From Prevotella sp. UBA3776 (lineage in GTDB: Bacteria > Bacteroidota > Bacteroidia > Bacteroidales > Bacteroidaceae), in assembly GCA_002369515.1 (NCBI GenBank), contig DFFM01000040.1, forward strand, positions 98,286-109,970: a stretch of 11,685 bases of DNA, written 5' to 3'. The notes under the pieces were generated by a model, which was given only the letters and a program-made list of their open reading frames with translations, ran no database searches and was not told where the DNA came from. The translations under genes were made by a program, and so were the position numbers. Shown here one piece after another: positions 6,769 to 11,685 of the stretch (position 1 is its first letter; every line of letters begins with the position of its first letter).

Positions 6769-7806
6769 ATGAACAAGAAAACTATCATTACAATGATGCT
6801 TGCCCTCGTTGCAATGGCAGGGCTGGCGCAGACAAAGAATTACACTATTCAAGGAAACTTATCTGAGGTGGCCAAAGCAACGGCGAAACAGGGTGTTAGT
6901 TTCGATTCCGTTACCATCGTGAACACCGTAACGAATGAAGTGACTACAAGATGCACCATCCAAGACGGTGTGTTCACAATCAAGGGAACCATCGACAAGC
7001 CCTTCTGTGCAATGCTCTGCATTTGGTCCTCCGCTTCAGTCAATGGGGATAGAAAGAGTAAGAAATCCAGATTACCCATTATCATCGAGCCGGGCGACAT
7101 CATGTTTGATGGCAACCGCCAGATTCCTGTAATTAGCTGAACAGTTCGCAATAATGTTTTATCAGAGACTCTTTCTAAACGCAATACTCCTGATTTTACA
7201 GAGAAACTAAAGGAACTTGTCATTCAGCATAAGGACGACGTGTTGGCTATTCCGTTGCTTCTGATGTTGGACGACAACATCATGGAACAACCAGAAATCC
7301 TATTGTCACTTGTCAATCAAAGTTGTAGCGAAGTACAAAATCATCCGAACATCATTAAAGTGAAAGAAAAGGCCGAAGCAGCACTTTCACAGAATGAAGG
7401 CGAGATGTTCAAGGACTTTGCCGTAGAGTACAACGGAAAGACCACACGACTCTCTGACTATGTGGGGCGTGGCCAATATGTACTTGCAGACTTCTGGGCT
7501 TCGTGGTGCGGCCCATGCCGACAGCAGATTCCCGACTTGATTAGTCTCTATCAACAGTATAAAGAGAAGGGGCTGACGGTGCTTGGCTTTGCCTTCCGTG
7601 AAAAACCCGAAGATACTGAAAAAGCCATCCGCGACCTCGGCATCCCATATCCACAGATCATCAATGCTCAGGACATTCCTGCCGCACTCTATGGTATAGA
7701 CGCCCTTCCTCATACCATTATCTTCGCCCCAGACGGTACCATCATCGCCCGTAATATCTATGGGGATGAACTGAAAGAGAAACTCAACGAAATATTCCCC
7801 AAATGA
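6769..7806 (+). pseudogene. Exported DUF4369 plus TlpA-like thioredoxin protein (second copy), interrupted by one in-frame TGA
   Basis: One continuous frame of 345 codons contains a single internal stop, TGA at 7138-7140 (codon 124). Before it lie a signal peptide (1-20, MNKKTIITMMLALVAMAGLA) and a DUF4369-like domain (about 24-122, with QDGVFTIKGTID and PIIIEPGDIMFDGN). After it the frame stays open, giving a helical linker and a full thioredoxin domain (about 208-345) with WASWCGPC (C247, C250) and cis-Pro P314 in DALPHTI. No frameshift is needed. The family usually reads SGT at the stop position, and here it reads S-stop-T, so GGA to TGA is the simplest cause. Other genes here end in TGA, so it acts as a normal stop. 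The downstream half has an in-frame GTG at 7240 but no signal peptide. It begins 1 base after the previous stop. Base composition is more AT-rich than its neighbours. Confidence 0.85.
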
Positions 7807-7824
7807 CAAATAAAACAAACGAAT

Positions 7825-9285
7825 ATGCACAAGAAAAGTATTATCACAATGATGCTCGCCCTCGTCTGGATGGCAGGGCTGGCACAGACAACAAAGACCG
7901 TAACCATCACAGGCAGTTCACCCGCATTGAAAGACAGCACGCTGGTGCTTGCCGGTGTGGGTATATCGGGAACTGTTGTAGATACCGTCCAAAGCGGACG
8001 TTTCGCCTTCACACTACCTGTTGAAGAACTATCCAACGGCTTTCTCTCTTTAATAGGCGAAGGTTGCCCCAATTTCTCTCTTTCCCTCATGATGAAGCCT
8101 GATGCGACAATAAAACTTGCGGGAACAGACTGTATCTATCCACTTTGGAAGGTGGAAAGCCCGATTCCTGAGCAACAGACAATGAACCGCGTCACGGAGC
8201 ATTGTCGTGACGTGATAAAGGAGCTTATTCAAATCGAACAGAAGAAAGACTGGAATAAGTTTGACTCTATCAACATGGTGTATATGAAACAGCAGATGGA
8301 CATTCTGCCCTCACTGCCTGTGGATGCTGCTTCTATAAATGTCCTGTGGCGCATATCTAGACTGCTGATTAACATGAAAGACTTTCCGTACATGGAAGAG
8401 TTGAAGAGTCTGGAGAAGTCTTTCGCTGCCCGTGCACCAAAAGGGTTTGAAGACCAGTTGGCAGAGATTCACACCTATATTTATCCACCGCATGTTCTCC
8501 AGATAGGCGAAGAGGCCGTTGATGCTGAACTCTTCGACATGCAGGGCAACAGGCATCATCTCCTTGAAGGCCTGGCGGATGGCCGATACCTGCTGCTCGA
8601 TCTCTGGGGCATCGGCTGCGGTCCATGCCGGATGTCTGAACCGGAGATGCGTGAAGCCTATGGGCGAATGAAGGATAAGCTGGAAATCGTTGGCATCAAT
8701 GAAGACAAATTCTCCTCATGGAAGAATAGCGACTTCAGTAAGCGCATCGTTTGGAAGAACTGGAACGACGGCAAGATGGGAAGCAGCATCAGCAGCAGAT
8801 ATTGCGACGAAGGCGCCGTGCCTTATTACATATTGATTTCGCCCGACAAGCGCATCGTGACGAAGGCCGTGGGCTATTATCCGGGAATGTTCTTAGGGTT
8901 GGCCGATGCCGTCAACGGTCTCAAGCAGGACAACAGTGCCAACCTTTCTTTTGTCGTCCGAAAAGTTGAAGTCAATGACAACGGCACCACCGTCGGTTTC
9001 CGCTATTATAGTCATAAGGAATATGGGTTCCGCATCGTCAAGGATTCCTATCTTGAGGCCAATGGCAAGAAGTATAAAGTGACGGCAGCCGACGGAATCA
9101 CGCTTGATGAAAACAACTATCCCAATGTGAAAGCAACAGATTCAACGGAAGACTTTATGAGCAACTTGAGTTACAAAGACTTCACGCTCACCTTCGAGCC
9201 GTTCGAAACCACGCCCGCGACTTTCAACTTCAAGGAAGGCGACGGCAAGGGAGCCTTCGTCATCCGCAATGTCGCTTTGAAATAG
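7825..9285 (+). CDS. Exported TlpA-like thioredoxin-fold protein with C-terminal beta domain (third copy)
   Basis: A 486-residue exported protein, longer than the usual family member. It has a signal peptide (1-21, MHKKSIITMMLALVWMAGLAQ) and an N-terminal domain and helical segment (about 24-230) matching those of the 5625-6767 protein. A thioredoxin domain follows (about 231-365). The active site reads GCGPC (G264-C268): both cysteines are kept but the usual Trp before the first Cys is Gly, with the Trp three residues earlier (LWGIGC). The cis-Pro is P333 in GAVPYYIL. An extra C-terminal domain (about 377-486, NGKKYKV, DGITLDENNYP, DFTLTFEPF, EGDGKGAFVIRNVALK) resembles beta-sandwich tails of Bacteroidetes thiol-disulfide proteins. 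It is 18 bases after the previous gene and last before the terminator. Confidence 0.9.
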   Translation: MHKKSIITMMLALVWMAGLAQTTKTVTITGSSPALKDSTLVLAGVGISGTVVDTVQSGRFAFTLPVEELSNGFLSLIGEGCPNFSLSLMMKPDATIKLAGTDCIYPLWKVESPIPEQQTMNRVTEHCRDVIKELIQIEQKKDWNKFDSINMVYMKQQMDILPSLPVDAASINVLWRISRLLINMKDFPYMEELKSLEKSFAARAPKGFEDQLAEIHTYIYPPHVLQIGEEAVDAELFDMQGNRHHLLEGLADGRYLLLDLWGIGCGPCRMSEPEMREAYGRMKDKLEIVGINEDKFSSWKNSDFSKRIVWKNWNDGKMGSSISSRYCDEGAVPYYILISPDKRIVTKAVGYYPGMFLGLADAVNGLKQDNSANLSFVVRKVEVNDNGTTVGFRYYSHKEYGFRIVKDSYLEANGKKYKVTAADGITLDENNYPNVKATDSTEDFMSNLSYKDFTLTFEPFETTPATFNFKEGDGKGAFVIRNVALK

Positions 9286-9359
9286 CAACAACGACTAAGA
9301 CTTGTGGAGAAACAGCTAATCATACAGACATCTCTTTTTTTGGTACAATTATGAGTACG

Positions 9360-9392
9360 ACATGGGCCACAGCGATGTGGCTCATGTTTTTT
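9360..9392 (+). terminator. Rho-independent terminator of the first sigma/thioredoxin operon
   Basis: ACATGGGCCACA (9360-9371), loop GCGA, TGTGGCTCATGT (9376-9387), forming a 12-bp stem with one G-U wobble, followed by six T (9387-9392). It lies 75 bases after the last thioredoxin stop and separates that unit from the second ECF unit. Confidence 0.92.
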
Positions 9393-9402
9393 CATTATAA
9401 TC

Positions 9403-9433
9403 TTATCTTTTGCGAAAAAACAGCAAAAGATAA
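9403..9433. repeat. Perfect 11-bp inverted repeat in the leader of the second ECF operon
   Basis: TTATCTTTTGC (9403-9413), 9-base spacer, GCAAAAGATAA (9423-9433). It has no T-tract after either arm, so it is not an obvious terminator. It lies just downstream of the operon terminator and about 120 bases before the sigma ATG, so it could be an operator or an RNA structure. Confidence 0.7.
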
Positions 9434-9508
9434 TGGCTTTGAAAAATAATCCGTACTTTTACAGGCAAAAGTGGAAAGTTAGAAAAAAATCCATCCTAAG
9501 ATTATAGA

Positions 9509-9528
9509 ATTACCGGAAAAGTGGTAAT
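9509..9528. promoter_or_regulatory. Dyad ATTACC-N8-GGTAAT upstream of the second ECF sigma gene
   Basis: Two 6-base arms (9509-9514 and 9523-9528) enclose GGAAAAGT, 25 bases before the ATG at 9554. Position and symmetry suit a regulatory site or leader hairpin; no regulator is implied by sequence. Confidence 0.35.
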
Positions 9529-9553
9529 ATACAAGTAGAAGGACATTAAGCGA

Positions 9554-10141
9554 ATGGAAACAACGACAGGCAACACATCCAAAGCCAGAGAAGACGAGAT
9601 GCTGCTCATCAGCCGCATCCTCGACGGACAGACTGCGCTGTTCCGCCAGCTGGCCAACCGATATGCCGGACAGGTGTTGCGGATGGTGGCCCGCCTGATT
9701 CCTTCGCCCGAAGAAGCCGAGGAGGCAACGCAGGACACGCTGATGGAAGCCTTCCAAAGCCTGGGCCGCTACGATGCCCGGCAAGCCAGCTTCCAGACAT
9801 GGCTCATGCGCATAGCTTACCACACGGCCCTGAAGCACTACCGACAAAAGCACAGATTGCTGCACATGGTGGGAGTGGAACGACAAAGGCTCGACACCTT
9901 TCCTGATGAAGAGACCGACGCCCTGCTTGACGACACCGACCGCGTGGAGTTCTTGGAAAGAGCCATCGAAATGCTGAAGCCCGACGACCAGATGCTGCTC
10001 AATCTCTACTACTTTGACAACCGCCCAATGCGCGAAATAGCCATCATCACGGAGCGCGAAGAGAGCTATCTCCACTCGCGGTTGCAATGGATACGCAAAA
10101 GACTGGCCATCACCATCAGAAGTCTTGAAAGTGAAGAGTGA
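9554..10141 (+). CDS. ECF-type RNA polymerase sigma factor (second copy)
   Basis: A 195-residue ECF sigma factor. Region 2 (about 28-98) contains SPEEAEEATQDTLMEAF and YDARQASFQTWLMRIAYHTAL. After an acidic linker (about 115-130), region 4 (about 132-188) has LKPDDQMLLNLYYFDNRPMREIA and a helix-turn-helix ending WIRKRL. It resembles the first sigma factor in layout and motif spacing but is clearly diverged, so the two probably recognise different promoters. AAGGACAT (9539-9546) precedes the ATG. The last six residues (SLESEE) and the stop are encoded by the AGTGAAG heptamer repeat at 10127-10146, so the natural C-terminus may have been replaced. The membrane protein gene follows at once. Confidence 0.95.
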   Translation: METTTGNTSKAREDEMLLISRILDGQTALFRQLANRYAGQVLRMVARLIPSPEEAEEATQDTLMEAFQSLGRYDARQASFQTWLMRIAYHTALKHYRQKHRLLHMVGVERQRLDTFPDEETDALLDDTDRVEFLERAIEMLKPDDQMLLNLYYFDNRPMREIAIITEREESYLHSRLQWIRKRLAITIRSLESEE

Positions 10142-10181
10142 AGAATCTTTTAAATGAAGAAGGAAGAATGAAGAAGGAAGA
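10127..10181. repeat. AGTGAAG/ATGAAGA heptamer array at the sigma/anti-sigma junction
   Basis: AGTGAAG units lie at 10130-10136 and 10137-10143. The 20 bases 10127-10146 are identical to 5586-5605. A tandem 14-mer ATGAAGAAGGAAGA follows (10154-10167 and 10168-10181). The array contains the sigma stop (10139-10141) and the likely start of the next gene (10168). Confidence 0.88.
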
Positions 10182-10875
10182 TTATAAAGACAAGGGACTG
10201 CGCCAAGCCTTGCAGCGCAGGAATGAGACCGCCGAGCGTATGATGCTGCCGGAGGACTTCACCGACCGATTGATGGAAAGATTGGAGAAACCCCTCCCCC
10301 AGCCCCTCCCGAGGGAGGGGAGAACCAGACTCCTTCGTTGGATAGCCTCTGCCGCTTGTCTGCTCATCATCATTGGCATAGGTGTAGCATTAATGCCATC
10401 AAAAGAAAGCCCCAGTTCTGGCGAATTTGCAATTCGACAGAGTGGAGTCGGGGATTTGAAATCCCCGGAAGCAATAAAGAATCATCGGATTGCAAATCCC
10501 AATACTCAAGACAGCCGAATTACAAATTCGACTGAGCCAAAAGCTATGGCCGTTGCCGAGAGTAAGACGATACGAAAGCCCAAGAAGAAAGCGGCTCCCA
10601 TGCAGACAGCATCCATAGAACAAAAAGATTCTTTACTCTTCACTCTTCACTCTTCACTTCAAAAGAATGATTCTTCACTCATCACTCATAACTCTTCACT
10701 TAAACCCGCCGTGCTGACTGAGCGCGACATACCCATCACCCGTCCAGAGAACTACCGCTATACCCCAGAAGAAATCGCACTCCTGAAGAAGCAGGCCGAC
10801 GATGCCTACGTGAAGTGGGTGCAACTGGAGCTGGAGATAGCAAAATACAACTTGGAACAAATGGCACAACAGTGA
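10168..10875 (+). CDS. Single-pass membrane protein, putative anti-sigma factor (second copy), linker built from repeats
   Basis: A 235-residue paralogue of the 3468-4376 protein in its first 80 residues (LRQALQRRNE, FTDRLMERLEKPLP, SAACLLIIIGIGVALM). The membrane helix spans about 58-76. No zinc-binding anti-sigma motif is visible, so the role rests on position after the sigma gene and the membrane architecture. The periplasmic part differs: most of residues 84-180 is encoded by two families of short genomic repeats, followed by a basic stretch (about 136-141) and a charged helical C-terminus (about 180-235, TPEEIALLKKQADDAYVKWVQLE broken over PENYRY). I chose ATG 10168; GTG at 10138 overlaps the sigma stop and would add ten residues. 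Both possible starts lie in the heptamer array. Confidence 0.78.
   Translation: MKKEDYKDKGLRQALQRRNETAERMMLPEDFTDRLMERLEKPLPQPLPREGRTRLLRWIASAACLLIIIGIGVALMPSKESPSSGEFAIRQSGVGDLKSPEAIKNHRIANPNTQDSRITNSTEPKAMAVAESKTIRKPKKKAAPMQTASIEQKDSLLFTLHSSLQKNDSSLITHNSSLKPAVLTERDIPITRPENYRYTPEEIALLKKQADDAYVKWVQLELEIAKYNLEQMAQQ
10291..10324. repeat. CCCCTCCC/GGGAGGGG palindrome inside the second anti-sigma-like gene
   Basis: CCCCTCCC (10303-10310), centre GA, GGGAGGGG (10313-10320), preceded by a partial CCCCTCCCCCAG copy. It encodes PLPQPLPREGR at the same place, just before the membrane helix, as PLPHREGR in the first copy. Confidence 0.85.
10422..10530. repeat. Cluster of four short AT-rich palindromes translated in frame
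   Basis: CGAATT-TGC-AATTCG (10422-10436), CGGGGATTT-G-AAATCCCCG (10449-10467), GGATT-GCA-AATCC (10487-10499) and CGAATT-ACA-AATTCG (10516-10530). Three share a 5-6 bp stem with a trinucleotide loop. They form residues about 85-121 of the second anti-sigma-like protein. Confidence 0.85.
10629..10702. repeat. Inverted-orientation AGTGAAG heptamer array inside a coding region
   Basis: ACTCTTC units at 10635-10641, 10642-10648 and 10649-10655, then diverged copies to about 10702. This is the reverse complement of the GAAGAGT/AGTGAAG family at 5586-5630 and 10127-10146. It encodes Ser/Leu/His-rich sequence (LLFTLHSSL, SSLITHNSSL) in the periplasmic linker. Confidence 0.85.
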
Positions 10876-10891
10876 TTTAACAACTAATTTT

Positions 10892-10909
10892 ACGAATTAA
10901 ACGAATTGA
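10892..10909. repeat. Tandem ACGAATTRA pair in a short intergenic gap
   Basis: ACGAATTAA (10892-10900) and ACGAATTGA (10901-10909) sit between the second anti-sigma-like gene and the next ATG at 10916. Only two units are present, so the significance is uncertain. Confidence 0.45.
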
Positions 10910-10915
10910 TAGAAT

Positions 10916-11685
10916 ATGAAACGTCTTATCATCATGCTGCTCATCGCAAGTAGCGCAGCCGTGCCAACGCTGGCACAATCGAAGTCTAAAGAGCAGAAGA
11001 AGTACGACCTTACCATCACGACGAACAAGGAGTACCAGTATCCGCTCCGCGTGTTCCGTCTGCTCAAGTCCATCCGAGACAAGTTTGGCATGAAGGAGGG
11101 CCAGACCTATTCCGTGCTGAAGAATCCGAACACAGACCTCATCGAGTCGGCCGAGCGCATCACACGCTTCAACTGCCTCGTCGATGAACTGAAGACCATC
11201 GACCAGGTGTTTATGGACGACGAGCCGTTCAGTTATCAGATTCTGCACCTACTACCCGGCAACACCCAGCAGTTCGACATTAAGGTCGTTTCTGCCGACG
11301 GCCAGCGCAGCAAGACGTTGCCTATCCGGACGAAGCCGGCGCAGGAGATGTGGTATCTGGCAGCGAAGAACCTGGAGAACCCTCAGTTGCGCGATGCTTA
11401 TGCCATCGTGTGGGAGACGGACGATCTCGGTATTGAAGCCAAAGGCACTATCTATGGCATTTCATCGCTGCGCCCCGACCTCTATACCAAGAATCAGGAC
11501 GCTTCGAAGAATACCTTCAGGATTGACGGACGCGTGGGTAACGACCTGACAGATTCCCTCTATGTGGTCTATATGGCCAATACCTTAGAGGAACTGGACA
11601 AGCAGGCCGACGATGCTTTTATAGAGTATATGCCTGTAGTGAACAGACACTTTAGTTTCAGCGTGGAAATCGACAAGCCTAAGGT
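10916..11685 (+). CDS. Exported protein with possible DUF4369-like domain (3' end outside window)
   Basis: The frame opens at ATG 10916 and stays open to the window end, giving 256 residues plus part of a codon. Residues 1-21 form a signal peptide (MKRLIIMLLIASSAAVPTLAQ). The region to about 195 is mixed alpha/beta and unrecognised (for example RFNCLVDELKTIDQVFMDDE, LPIRTKPAQEMWYLAAKNLE). From about 198 on, NTFRIDGRVGNDLTDSLYVVY and HFSFSVEIDKP resemble the opening strands of a DUF4369-type domain. If so, a TlpA-like thioredoxin domain could follow beyond the window; this is inference. The gene is third in the second sigma/membrane-protein unit, 40 bases after its neighbour, in the same position as the exported protein gene at 4398 in the first unit. 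Confidence 0.82.
   Translation, partial: MKRLIIMLLIASSAAVPTLAQSKSKEQKKYDLTITTNKEYQYPLRVFRLLKSIRDKFGMKEGQTYSVLKNPNTDLIESAERITRFNCLVDELKTIDQVFMDDEPFSYQILHLLPGNTQQFDIKVVSADGQRSKTLPIRTKPAQEMWYLAAKNLENPQLRDAYAIVWETDDLGIEAKGTIYGISSLRPDLYTKNQDASKNTFRIDGRVGNDLTDSLYVVYMANTLEELDKQADDAFIEYMPVVNRHFSFSVEIDKPK

Noticed and set aside
7138..7140. TGA read as glycine or selenocysteine
   Set aside because: Several intact genes here end in TGA (3469-3471, 7804-7806, 10139-10141), so there is no alternative code. No cysteine-equivalent position or downstream hairpin suggests selenocysteine.
9404..9412. TATCTTTTG as a -7 promoter box for the second ECF gene
   Set aside because: It has one extra T relative to TAnnTTTG, lies inside the inverted repeat, and has no TTTG at the expected upstream spacing.

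Overview
The window looks like a chromosomal segment from a Bacteroidales bacterium, most likely Prevotella or a close relative. This is inferred from four things: a methionyl-tRNA synthetase with a KISTS signature and a C-terminal OB-fold domain; a GH5 endoglucanase with a short Prevotella-style C-terminal tail; a TAnnTTTG-type -7 promoter element; and clustered TlpA-like thioredoxins with DUF4369-like N-terminal regions. It also carries AGTGAAG, GGAGTTCAA and CTCCC/GGGAG repeats of a kind common in such genomes. No database search was possible, so the genus is an inference.

Layout. Positions 1-1152 hold the 3' part of metG (+). It converges with a secreted GH5 glycoside hydrolase on the minus strand (1158-2513), leaving 5 bases between the stop codons. 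A 409-base divergent intergenic region (2514-2922) carries the hydrolase promoter and a nonamer repeat array. From 2923 to 9285 lies one plus-strand gene train: ECF sigma factor, single-pass membrane protein in the anti-sigma position, exported beta-rich protein of unknown function, and three exported TlpA-like thioredoxin-fold proteins. The middle thioredoxin has one in-frame TGA. A strong intrinsic terminator (9360-9392) closes this unit. A second ECF sigma / membrane anti-sigma-like / exported protein unit starts at 9554 and runs off the window end; its third gene (10916 onward) is partial.

How the genes may work together. The two sigma/membrane-protein pairs are paralogous in layout, and the two membrane proteins also align in their N-terminal and membrane segments. 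Each pair is followed by exported proteins, so these look like envelope-signal-responsive regulons; for the first, the outputs are predicted periplasmic thiol-disulfide proteins. The exported proteins look modular. Signal peptides are nearly interchangeable, the first and third thioredoxins share an N-terminal domain but have different catalytic domains, and a similar beta-rich strand pattern recurs in the exported protein and the C-terminus of the third thioredoxin.

The most unusual feature is the repeats. Three kinds (GC-rich CTCCC/GGGAG palindromes, AT-rich short palindromes with trinucleotide loops, and AGTGAAG heptamers) lie inside or at the edges of coding regions. They supply much of the linker of both anti-sigma-like proteins, the last residues of the second sigma factor, and the apparent start codons of two genes.
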